DNA of 64,000 nt from Luidia sarsii (GCA_949987565.1 OX465112.1:18200606-18264605), one strand, 5' to 3'. Positions 49,601 through 62,274 are shown, counted from the stretch's first letter. Numbers and translations: made by a program. The notes: generated from the letters alone by a model not told the origin.

Positions 49601-52600
49601 TCTATGGTCTTGAACCCCCCTCAGATGGAGAGCGCACTCTTGGACATGATCAGCGTCAAGTGCGAGACCTACGGCCAGGTCAGTGGCTACTATGTGATGG
49701 ACTACGAGGGGGATGACCTTGGCTACATCAATGGCGATGTCATCAACGATCAGGAGCCGTACTGCGGTCGCTGGTCTGTTAAGAACCCGTTCCACATCTA
49801 CCACGCCGACAGGACCCTCGTTCCCGGCTCCAGCTCCACTGTCGGTTCCTACAATGTCAGGAACCATCAGATGGTGAGTCACGGCAATAATTACTTACTT
49901 ACTTACTGCCCATTGTGCCTGCTGGCGTGTTAGGCAACAAAAGAAGCTCTCCACTCATGCCTGTCCTGGGCCAGTCTCTGGGTTGAAATATAGGTCAGGT
50001 TGAGGGTCTTCATTTCACTCTCCACTGTGCATTGCCAGGTGTTCTTGACTGAGGTGTCAGACGTGATAGAGACCTAGACCTCTTCCTCCTCCTCCTTCCC
50101 TTGATCCTCCTCCTCCTTCCCTTGATCCTCCTCCTCCTCCTCCTCCTCATCCTCCTCATCCTCCTCCTCCTCCTCCTCCTCCTCCTCCTCCTCCTCCTCC
50201 TCCCCCTCCTCCCCCTCCTCCTCCTCCTACTCCACCCTCTCATCATCCTCCTACTCCTCCTCCTTCTCCTCCTCCTTATCCTCCTTCTCCTCCTCCTCCT
50301 CCTCCTCCTCCTCCCCTTTCTCCTCCTCCTCCTGCTGCCTATCCTCATCCTTTCCATCCTCCTCCTACTCCTCCTCCTCAAATTTAACAACATTGGCAGA
50401 GAAAACATTAACTGGACCGGGAGTTGAACCCAAGACCTCTGGTTTTTGTGTACTAGTGCTGTCACCACCTGAGCTATCCAGCCCTTAGATGTTGGCCTCC
50501 CTCAAATAGTCAGCTAGTCCTTGCCGGAGTGTGGGTAAGCCTTGGCCCAGTCAAAGACTGACGTGTCCGACTCCTTTGGCTTTTGGCAGGTGTGCTTCGG
50601 TCACGCGGGGCGATCAAGACTTACGTCCAGGTCTTGATAGATTGGATAGACGTGGACCTAAACGACAGGAGGAACTGGCAGACCTTTAGCGACGACCAAA
50701 TCCAGCACTCCGAGGGGTAAGCCGCCTTCAGTTTTGCTTGGCTGGTAACAGGAAAGAGCAAACTCAAACTGTCACAGATGAGATCTGACTCTTGCATTGA
50801 GGAGAACTCACTGTCATATTATACCTTTGACACAAAGCGGCTCATGCAGCAACGCAGATTAAGTAGGATGTTGCTGTGACACCATGTATATCATTTTTTA
50901 AGAGAAGTAGTGTAGCTCTGGAAAGAACCAGTAACTCAACATTTCGGGCAGCGTGTACATGTACTCTTCCTGTCATTAGGAGAATGGGGAGGCATCCCGT
51001 ACAGCTGTTTTAGACAAAAAGAGTGTGAGAGAAAGAACCACCTACGTCACTTTTCNNNNNNNNNNNNNNNNNNNNNNNNNNNNNNNNNNNNNNNNNNNNN
51101 NNNNNNNNNNNNNNNNNNNNNNNNNNNNNNNNNNNNNNNNNNNNNNNNNNNNNNNNNNNNNNNNNNNNNNNNNNNNNNNNNNNNNNNNNNNNNNNNNNNN
51201 NNNNNNNNNNNNNNNNNNNNNNNNNNNNNNNNNNNNNNNNNNNNNNNNNNNNNNNGGGTTGGATTGGGTTGGATTGGATTGGGCTGGATTGGGTTGGGTT
51301 GGGTTGGGTTGGATTGGGTTGGGTTGGGTTGGGTTGGATTGGGTTGGGTTGGATTGGGTTGGATTGGGTTGGGTTGGGTCATGTTGGCTTGGGTTGGGAC
51401 GAACAGAATAGGAAGACCTAGTTTGTTAAGTATTTCCAAACCAAACTAAAAAATCTAATCGTAGTTTATTGTCTCAATGTAAAAAAAAATTAAAAATAGC
51501 TATTCCCCTTTGCTTTTCCTCAGTGGCATGACATTCAAGTATGAACTGGACGTGACCGGCCTGTTCCCAGACCAAGGATCTCTCTATGGCGGCACCTCAG
51601 TCACCATCACTGGCGTCGGCTTTGGCACCAGCAAGGACGACGTGTCGGTCAGCTTCGGCGGTTTCCCGTGCGACATCGACACCGTGCAGGACGACGCCAT
51701 CGAGTGCCAGACCACCAGTTCAACCAGGACGCACTACGTGGACAACTTTGGCAGGCACGAGCGTAAGTCCCTCACAAACCGTCTCAAAAAACGTGCCTTC
51801 GAGAAAATCACAACAATCATCTCTTCCATCTCCTCCACTTCCATCTATGGCTACAAACTCTCTCAGGATTATAGATATAGTATGATATTATTCCTAAATT
51901 ATGTGAATATATGAAATGTAATTGGAATTCTATTAATAATAATGAAGTACAAGTCGAAGAGGGTCCCACCCCTTTTTCCGGGAGGATTTTTGGCAGGTAT
52001 TATGTTTTACCCACCCTACTTGTACTATTACGGGGTTTTTTCTCTGGCACTCCGAAAAGATGCCTCGTACTATCCTGCTTGAGCCTTATACTGGGGCCTA
52101 CCACAGCGTTGTATTTGTATATCAATAGAAGCTTTGAATATATTGTGTGGTCCGCATACCTATCACGTGGAAAGGAATGCAAACCCTCTGAAGACTTGTA
52201 CGAGTGTTATGCAATAGAATGCGATTAAATTTTGTTTTTTATATCATTCAACGCGATACCTGCCACTATACATATTCAAATCTGCCACTCGACCTCAACC
52301 AGCTCGGTGGTCAAGTGGTTAAGACGTCCGCACTAGAAAGCTGGAGTCTCGGGTTCAAATCCTGCCTAAGCTGCCTGTATTTTTTGTTCAGCAGGCAATT
52401 GGACAAAGCATTGAGCCCTCAGTGGTTAAGATATATGTACTAGAAAGCAGGAGTCTCAGGTTCAAATCCTGCCTGTATTTTTGTTCAGCAGGAAATTGGG
52501 CAAAGCATTAAGCCCTCAGTGGTTAAGATATATGCACTAGAAAGCAGGAGTCTCAGGTTCAAATCCTGCCTGTATTTTTTTTTCAGCAGGCAATTGGGCA

Positions 52601-55600
52601 AAGCATTGAGCCCTCAGTGGTTAAGATATATGTACTAGAAAGCAGGAGTCTCGGGTTCAAATCCTGCCTGTATTTTTGTTCAGCAGGCAATTGGGCAAAG
52701 CATTGAGCCCTCAGTGGTTAAGATATATGCACTAGAAAGCAGGAGTCTCTGGTTCAAATCCTGCCTGTATTTTTTGTTCAGCAGGCAATGGGCAAAGCAT
52801 TGAGCCCTCAGTGGTTAAGATATATGCACTAGAAAGCAGGAGTCTCAGGTTCAAATCCTGCCTGTATTTTTGTTCAGCAGGAAATTGGGCAAAGCATTAA
52901 GCCCTCAGTGGTTAAGATATATGCACTAGAAAGCAGGAGTCTCAGGTTCAAATCCTGCCTGTATTTTTGTTCAGCAGGAAATTGGGCAAAGCATTAAGCC
53001 CTCAGTGGTTAAGATATATGCACTAGAAAGCAGGAGTCTCAGGTTCAAATCCTGCCTGTATTTTTGTTCAGCAGGCAATTGGGCAAAGCATTAAGCCCTC
53101 AGTGGTTAAGATATATGTACTAGAAAGCAGGAGTCTCGGTTTCAAATCCTGCCTGTATTTTTGTTCAGCAGGCAATTGGGCAAAGCATTGAGCCCTCAGT
53201 GGTTAAGATATATGCACTAGAAAGCAGGAGTCTCAGGTTCAAATCCTGCCTGTATTTTTGTTCAGCAGGCAATTGGGCAAAGCATTGAGCCCTCAGTGGT
53301 TAAGATATATGTACTAGAAAGCAGGAGTCTCAGGTTCAAATCCTGCCTGTATTTTTGTTCAGCAGGCAATTGGGCAAAGCATTGAGCCCTCAGTGGTTAA
53401 GATATATGCACTAGAAAGCAGGAGTCTTGGGTTCAAATCCTGCCTGTATTTTTGTTCAGCAGGCAATTGGGCAAAGCATTGAGCCCTCAGTGGTTAAGAT
53501 ATATGCACTAGAAAGCAGGAGTCTCAGGTTCAAATCCTGCCTGTATTTTTGTTCAGCAGGCAATTGGGCAAAGCATTGAGCCCTCAGTGGTTAAGATATA
53601 TGCACTAGAAAGCAGGAGTCTTTGGTTCAAATCCTGCCTGTATTTTTGTTCAGCAGGCAATTGGGCAAAGCATTGAGCCCTCAGTGGTTAAGATATATGT
53701 ACTAGAAAGCAGGAGTCTCGGGTTCAAATCCTGCCTGTATTTTTGTTCAGCAGGCAATTGGGCAAAGCATTGAGCCCTCAGTGGTTAAGATATATACACT
53801 AGAAAGCAGGAGTCTCGGGTTCAAATCCTGCCTGTATTTTTGTTCAGCAGGCAATTGGGCAAAGCATTGAGCCCTCAGTGGTTAAGATATATGTACTAGA
53901 AAGCTGGAGTCTCAGGTTCAAATCCTGCCTGTATTTTTGTTCAGCAGGCAATTGGGCAAAGCATTGAGCCCTCAGTGGTTAAGATATATGTACTAGAAAG
54001 CAGGAGTCTCGGGTTCAAATCCTGCCTGTATTTTTGTTCAGTAGGCAATTGGGCAAAGCATTGAGCCCTCAGTGGTTAAGATATATGCACTAGAAAGCTG
54101 GAGTCTGGGGTTCAAATCCTGCCTGTATTTTTGTTCAGCAGGCAATTGGGCAAAGCATTGAGCCCTCAGTGGTTAAGATATATGTACTAGAAAGCAGGAG
54201 TCTCGGGTTCAAATCCTGCCTGTATTTTTGTTCAGTAGGCAATTGGGCAAAGCATTGAGCCCTCAGTGGTTAAGATATATGCACTAGAAAGCAGGAGTCT
54301 TGGGTTCAAATCCTGCCTGTATTTTTGTTCAGCAGGCAATTGGGCAAAGCATTGAGCCCTCAGTGGTTAAGATATATGTACTAGAAAGCAGGAGTCTCGG
54401 GTTCAAATCCTGCCTGTATTTTTGTTCAGCAGGCAATTGGGCAAAGCATTGAGCCCTCAGTGGTTAAGATATATGCACTAGAAAGCAGGAGTCTCGGGTT
54501 CAAATCCTGCCTGTATTTTTGTTCAGCAGGCAATTGGGCAAAGCATTGAGCCCTCAGTGGTTAAGATATATGCACTAGAAAGCAGGAGTCTCAGGTTCAA
54601 ATCCTGCCTGTATTTTTTTTCAGCAGGCAATTGGGCAAAGCATTGAGCCCTCAGTGGTTAAGATATATGCACTAGAAAGCAGGAGTCTTGGGTTCAAATC
54701 CCGCCTGTATTTTTTTTCAGCAGGCAATTGGGCAAAGCATTGAGCCCTCAGTGGTTAAGATATATGCACTAGAAAGCAGGAGTCTCGGGTTCAAATCCTG
54801 CCTGTATTTTTTGTTCAGCAGGCAATTGGGCAAAGCATTAAGCCCTCAGTGGTTAAGATATATGTACTAGAAAGCAGGAGTCTCGGGTTCAAATCCTGCC
54901 TGTATTTTTTGTTCAGCAGGCAATTGGGCAAAGCATTGAGCACTCAGTGGTTAAGATATATGTACTAGAAAGCAGGAGTCTCGGGTTCAAATCCCGCCTG
55001 TATTTTTTTTCAGCAGGCAATGGGCAAAGCATTGAGCCCTCAGTGGTTAAGATATATGCACTAGAAAGCTGGAGTCTCGGGTTCAAATCCTGCCTGTATT
55101 TTTGTTCAGCAGGCAATTGGGCAAAGCATTGAGCCCTCAGTGGTTAAGATATATGCACTAGAAAGCAGGAGTCTCGGGTTCAAATCCTGCCTGTATTTTT
55201 GTTCAGCAGGCAATGGGCAAAGCATTGAGCCCTCAGTGGTTAAGATATATGCACTAGAAAGCAGGATTCTCGGGTTCAAATCCTGCCTGTATTTTTGTTC
55301 AGCAGGCAATTGGGCAAAGCATTGAGCACTCAGTGGTTAAGATATATGTACTAGAAAGCAGGAGTCTCGGGTTCAAATCCTGCCTGTATTTTTGTTCAGC
55401 AGGCAATTGGGCAAAGCATTGAGCCCTCAGTGGTTAAGATATATGCACTAGAAAGCAGGAGTCTCGGGTTCAAATCCTGCCTGTATTTTTGTTCAGCAGG
55501 CAATTGGGCAAAGCATTGAGCCCTCAGTGGTTAAGATATATGTACTAGAAAGCAGGAGTCTCAGGTTCAAATCCTGCCTGTATTTTTTGTTCAGCAGGCA

Positions 55601-58600
55601 ATTGGGCAAAGCATTGAGCACTCAGTGGTTAAGATATATGTACTAGAAAGCAGGAGTCTCGGGTTCAAATCCTGCCTGTATTTTTGTTCAGCAGGCAATT
55701 GGGCAAAGCATTGAGCCCTCAGTGGTTAAGATATATGCACTAGAAAGCAGGAGTCTCGGGTTCAAATCCTGCCTGTATTTTTGTTCAGCAGGCAATGGGT
55801 AAAGCATTGAGCCCTCAGTGGTTAAGATATATGTACTAGAAAGCAGGAGTCTCGGGTTCAAATCCTGCCTGTATTTTTGTTCAGCAGGCAATTGGGCAAA
55901 GCATTGAGCCCTCAGTGGGTAAGATATATGTACTAGAAAGCAGGAGTCTCAGGTTCAAATCCTGCCTGTATTTTTTGTTCAGCAGGCAATTGGGCAAAGC
56001 ATTGAGCACTCAGTGGTTAAGATATATGTACTAGAAAGCAGGATTCTCGGGTTCAAATCCCGCTTGGGCTGCTTGGATTTTTTGGCCAAGCATTGAGCAC
56101 TCTGTGCTTATTATTACGTCAAGTAAAAGGTAAAACCTGATTGAATCTCTCAGGATTTATATCGTCCACTGTAATCAAATTTTCTTTTTTAAACGCTCCA
56201 CGTTTTTTTTTTTTTTCTGCGCTTCCTCCAGTGTACGGTCTTGGCTACAGGTGGAACCCGCAGATGCTGGATATTGCGGTCGGCGAAACGGTGGCCTGGC
56301 AGTGGGGCACCCAGGCCCAGGTTACAGGCATCGGGTATGCAATCCGGCAGACCACAGACCAGACCGGGGAGGCCTTCAAAGCAGACGGCTTCAGCAGCGG
56401 GGAGAAGTCGGCCAACGGTAGGATCAACCCCCGACGGCCCTCAACGAACGTCTCTCTTCCTGATGAGCTTTTTATTTGTCTCCCCAAAGTCACCCGTAAA
56501 CTTTGATCATTGATGAATCGGAGCGACCTAACACTTTTGACTATAAAGAAGACTGTTTCGCCTGACGCCAGTAGCCAATCTTCCTGGATTTTTGTTTTTT
56601 CTGACCAGGTAACTTTGCCTTCCGGTTCTCCGAGGCTGGCACCTACTACTACTCTAGCGGACCGGTGGATGAGGACGGCACCCTGGTCATGCTAGGCATT
56701 GTGCATGTCAGCGAGCCCTCCTCCTCCGTGGAGCAGCTGATCGTGGAGGTCGGCGACTATGAGGCTCTCCACATAACCGACGCAGGTCAGGAGCAGAGAG
56801 CTTCCCCCCCCCAAAAAAAAAAAAACACCACCCATTGAATGTCCCAACCACAAACGTCGGTGCCAGTATCCCGAACGACAAGAAACAAGAACCCGAAAAC
56901 AATAAGGATCACGTAACAAGCAGAGGGGATGGAATTGTTGAACCTCTTGATAGTGTATACAATTAGAGAGGTGATCAAAGTCACGCGATGTATCGTTGCT
57001 AGAAGCGACATTTCGGTTGCTAACTGCTAACCTTCATCAGGCAACTGAAGAAAGTGCAACCGAAACGTCGCTTCTAGCAATGATACATCGCGTGACTTTG
57101 ATCACCTCTCTAATTGTCTACACCACCGCGATGAACAACCCTTTCATTTCTCTTGATAGTGGTCGGCACTTCTCTTACAAACGAAAAATCTAAATTCTAA
57201 AGGGGCCTGACATTTCGATCCTAGCAGGACCTTTCTCAAAGGCAGATCAGAGAACCAGATTTCGTCCTTGCATCTGTCGTTTTCTTTTTAAGTCTCACTC
57301 TCAAAGAAAACTGATTCAAAAATCCGAGACAATCGCTCTGTCAAATTTGCTGATGAACTTGTCTTGTCTTGTTTGTCTGTCTTTAGATGTCGAGGAACCC
57401 GTCGTCTTAGATGTCTGCGCCGGAAATGCCTCGGCTATCCCACAATGCAGCGTGCCCAAAGCCAACAAGCCCGATGACAGCAGCTTCTACTTCACCTACT
57501 GGCAGTGTAGCACCCCCACCATCACTGGCCTGAGCCCCACCACGTAAGCCTCTGACATATAACACTATGAACATCTAAACCGTGAAAGAGGGGTGAAAAT
57601 GTCATTTCGCCGTGAAACTAAAAAGTCACTGTGATTTCACGGTGCATTTTACAGTGAATTCACCGTGAAAAACAATCACCTCTCTGACCTGATAACGACA
57701 TCTTCAGGACACAAAGAGACCATGAAAAAAAACGTGAATATCTAGGATGGCACCTCCAACCTTGGGGGATGGCTAATTCAATTACCAGTAGGGACCACCA
57801 GCCCCCCATAGAGGTACTGTATGGTGTCCTTGTAACTGTCACTCCCAGATACTTCTAAAGTGATGAGTTAAGGGTTTTCCCCGGATCCCAAACGCAGATG
57901 CTACGTTGCTTCAGACTAGATTAGATTAGAATTCTTTATTGTCCACATAGAGCCACAGATAATTGTCTTCTGTTGCCAAGAGAAGAAATACGAAACATAA
58001 GAACATGTCCGCCCGTCCGATCTATTCATTGCAGGCGTACAGTATATCAAACGTATGTGTTTTTAGGTTCTCAAACTGCCAAACTCATTTGTTGAGCAAA
58101 TTGTTCATTGCCAAAATCTCAGAGAACACCCTGTTCTACTGTGTTTTTTTGTATTATTTTCATTTCATGCAATGGCAGGGTGACACCAAGCCAGCTGATC
58201 TACATCCAGGGAACAGGGTTCAGCAGCGCTACGTGTCAGAATCGAATCTACTTTGACTCCTTCGCCTGCACCCCTCAAGGCTTCGCCAACGACTCCCTGA
58301 CCTGTCTGCTGGACACGGAGGACCGGATGCCCGTGGGCTCCCCGCAGCCGCTCCTGGTGGTGGTCGGGAACCGGGGAGCGGCGCTGAACCAGTTTGCGGA
58401 CCCGGCCGCCGGCTACCTCACCCTCCGGCCGGAGATCGACGGCATGTCGGCCCACGCCGGTTCCCTGAATGGCGGGACGGAGATCACCATCACGGGGGCC
58501 GGGTTCCTGGACGAGGGCTTGTCCATCTGGGTGGGCAGTAGCGGCTGTCTGGTGCAGTCGGTCAGCTACAGCCAGGTGGTGTGCGTGACCACGCCGGCCA

Positions 58601-61600
58601 GTCCGGACACCGTGGAACTGTCGCTGTCAGTCAACTCGCAAACGGCTGAGTGCCTGACCGACTGCAGCTTCATGTACGCCGAGGCCCTCACTCCCATCGT
58701 CTCCGGGCTCAGTCCCACCAGCGTGTCCGGCCCCAGCACCAACGTCACCGTCCAGGGCTACGGCTTCGGCAACGGGTCCTCGGACGTCGTGGTGACGTTC
58801 GGCGGCGTCCCCTGCAACGTCACGGCCGTGAGCGACGAGGAGATCCGCTGCGCGGTGGGCAACGTCCCCGTGGGCACCCAGGAGGTGAGCGTCGTGGTCG
58901 TGGGCAAGGGCGCCGCGCTCTTCAACGTCTCCAGCACGGTGGAGAGTGGCGCGGTCATCGACTCCGTCAGTCCCGACGTGGGCAGCACGGAGGGCGGGCA
59001 GACCCTGACCATCCTGGGCAGCGGCTTTGTAGAGGGCAGCACCACGGTGGACATTGGCGGGGCGGACTGCGCGGTGGAGAGCGTTACCCTCTCGGAGGTC
59101 ACCTGTGTGACCTCCGACCGTACCGCCGGGGTCGTTGACCTCGTGGTGACCTCGGACGGCAAGGCCTACCCGGCCGTCAGCTATGAGTTCTCGGCCTCGG
59201 TCACACCGACCATCAGCTCTGTCGCGCCAGCATCAGGTCAGTTCCGACAACTCCTCCGTTCAATCAACCCTCTGACCCTTAGCGTGTTTTTTCCCTCTTC
59301 ATGGGCTTTTTTTTTTTGGCCTTTCCCCTTGCTTTTGCCTCTAAGATTAAAGCCATTCAAATCTTTGATGCGGGAAATTGAAAACTCTGCCTTTGAGAAA
59401 GGTCCTGCTAGGATTGAAATGTCAGGCCCAAATTTTGAGATTTCGCATTTTTTTTTTTTCCCGGAGGAATGTTTTATTGAATCAGAAACATCATACTTTC
59501 ATTACACAAATTACTTAAGGACATTTCGCTTACCAATCCTTAGTCCTAAGTTTCATTTTGACACAGTGATTCAAAGGTGTCCCATTTGCCATTAAATTTA
59601 GCAATCCAACCATTTGTTGGTGAAATATACTTTTCTTTAACATAGTATTGTTTTTTTGGTTTTTTTTAATTTTAGTCAGTAAGCAGTTTGCAACATTTTT
59701 GAATATCACTTTGAAAACTTTCAAGGAAAGAGGCTTTGGTTATAGAGCAAAAACTGAATGGACTGGCATATTAACATCTCTAGTTAAACACACCAGCCGC
59801 CTACCAACTGAGCTATTTTGAGCACACCTAAGGATGTCAATCAGGAGCGATTGATATCCAGGGCCCAATTTCATAGAGCTGCTTAAGCGTGAAAATCTGC
59901 TAAGCAGGAAAAGTCTTCACCCTGTAAACAGGTTTCTAAAGAACATTGTGATGAGATGTCAATTGCATTTGACTTGTATTCCACTGTTCTTGACTTAGCT
60001 TGACACAAGGGGGAAGTTTGGGTTGGCAAGGTGATCCTATGAATCGTGACATTTTGTGCTTAAGCAACTTTGGGCGCTTAAGCAGCTCTATGAAAATGGC
60101 TCCAGATGTGATGTAGATTTTAATGGGTTTGCTTTTTTTTTAATTATCTCTCAGGTGTGACAGGGGACAGCATAACCATCTCGGGGTCGAGTTTCAGCAG
60201 CGACACGTCAGACGTGGCCGTCTTCATAGACGGCGTGCAGTGTGCCGTCACCAGCGCCGCCACGGACGCTGTCGGGTGCGATCTGGGCGCCCACTCTGCC
60301 GGCACCTTCGCCGTGGTCGTCTTCGTCAGCGGCAAGGGTCTGTCCTCCAGCGACACCATGTTTGAGTACACGCTGACCGTGTCCACAGTCAGCCCAGTAG
60401 AGGGTGAGTGCAGACTGCCGTGTCAGTCGTCTCAGTCGACTCCAGCCGTCGATTTTCCGCCAAGCTCGTCGCAACTTTGAGTTGCGATGCGTCGTAATTA
60501 GGCTTTGTGAAATCCATCCCGTAATAAACCTCTCCAGAAAATACGAATTGGTCGACTTAAAGCCCCTACACAACATTGGTCGGGGTCAAAGAATAGCATC
60601 CAAACGTTGTCTGATCCAACATATGCATGAAATAGCACACCTGTGAAAATTTCAGCTCATTCCGCCAACCGAGTCTTGAGAAAATTGTGAAAACCTTCAT
60701 TTGTTTTGCGAAAATGCAGCATTCAACGCCGTACTGTTCTGAAAAATAGTTTAGATTTCGGTGAGCCTCTGCCTTTGAGAAAGGTCCTGCTAGGATCGAA
60801 ACGTCAGGCCCACTAAATTTTAGATTTACATTTTGGTAATTTTAGTCAGTAAGCAGTTTGCAACATTTTTGTATATCTCCTTAACTATTTCTTTTAATCA
60901 TTTCTCCCAAAATACAATTTTAGGCAGAAATATTTCAGTGAGAGGTTTCTACTATAACCAACTTCATCAAACTGTATAAGTTTCAAGTAAATCTGTGAAC
61001 ATTTCTGTTTTTCGATCTTACCAATGTTGTGTAGGGGCTTTAAAGGGAGGGTGCACCATTTGAAAAGTGCCAAATTTCCGGACATTCCAAAATTTGAGAA
61101 ATTGCTTACTCATCAGGAAGTTTGTAATGGTATCATCATGCAGTGATCATTTGAAATTCAGCAGAATTTCGGTCAGGTATTGCACGGGGCATTTGATCCC
61201 ATGAAAACCCATGTCACTCTTTCTCTTCTCATTATCGCTTATTTTGTTTTTGTGTCCTTTTCAGGGAGTTTTGGTGGCGGTCGTGTCTTGAACATTGATG
61301 GAGCTGGGTTTGATGAAACCGCGGTTGTCCTAGTCTGTAATAATGAGTGCCAGAAGATTAACAGCACGTCATCACTGATTGAATGCGACGTACCAGCTAA
61401 TAATGGTAAGAAGATTGTCCTGTCCCACCCAGCCCTGCCCCGCCCATCAGGCCCCGCCCTGCCTCACCCCTTCCAGTGCCAACTAGCTCCACTCCGCCCT
61501 TTCCCAACCAGCCCCACCTCTCCCAGCCCCTTCTAGCACAACCACCACCAGCTCGACCCCACCCAGCCCCACCCAATTCAGCCCCACCTAGCCCCAGTCC

Positions 61601-62161
61601 CACCCCACCCAGTCCCACCCCACCTTGTCCCACCCGACCCAACCTCACCCCACCCTGCCCTATCCTGCCCCACCCAGCCCCACCCTGACCTGTCCTGCCA
61701 CACCCAGCCCTGCCCAACACAGCTCTCCTCCCTGCCCCGTCCGCCCCCAACACACCCTGCCACGCCCTGCCCTCACCACCAACCCCTGATCTAATCAAGC
61801 TAGAGTTTTTGTACTCCTGGCAAAGTTCTAAGCTCAAGCAGCTCAATCAACAATAAGTGCCGGGTCGATGTGCTCATCCCATAATGGTTATATTCTGGTT
61901 TTTGGTTTGCAGGTAGCGGAGACGTCTCCTGCGATGTGTCCGTCACACTGTCTAGTGGTGCAACAGAGACCGAGATCGATGCTTTCACCTACCGCAGTAG
62001 TCTAACACCTGTTATATCGCAGGTGGAACCTGTCCGCGGTGGCACTGCAGGTGGCACGACACTGACCATCACTGGAACAGGATTCGAGTAAGCCACAATT
62101 TCTCGTTTGTTCCAAAGTGAGAGAGAAATAGAAAGATAGAGAGAGAGTGAGAGAGAGATAT

Positions 62162-62202
<41 letters not shown>

Positions 62203-62231
62203 AAGATAGAGAGAGAGTGAGAGAGAGATAT

Positions 62232-62274
<43 letters not shown>

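Noticed and set aside
51256..51395. Interstitial telomere repeat
   Set aside because: The unit is GGGTT/GGATT (5 bp), not TTAGGG.
52424..56014. A CRISPR-like regular repeat array
   Set aside because: There are no unique spacers; the whole 97-bp period is repeated, and the surrounding DNA is an intron of an animal gene.
58650..59138. Alternative-frame proteins over exon 24
   Set aside because: They are shadows of the GC-rich IPT coding frame, which is confirmed by domain motifs and splice phases.
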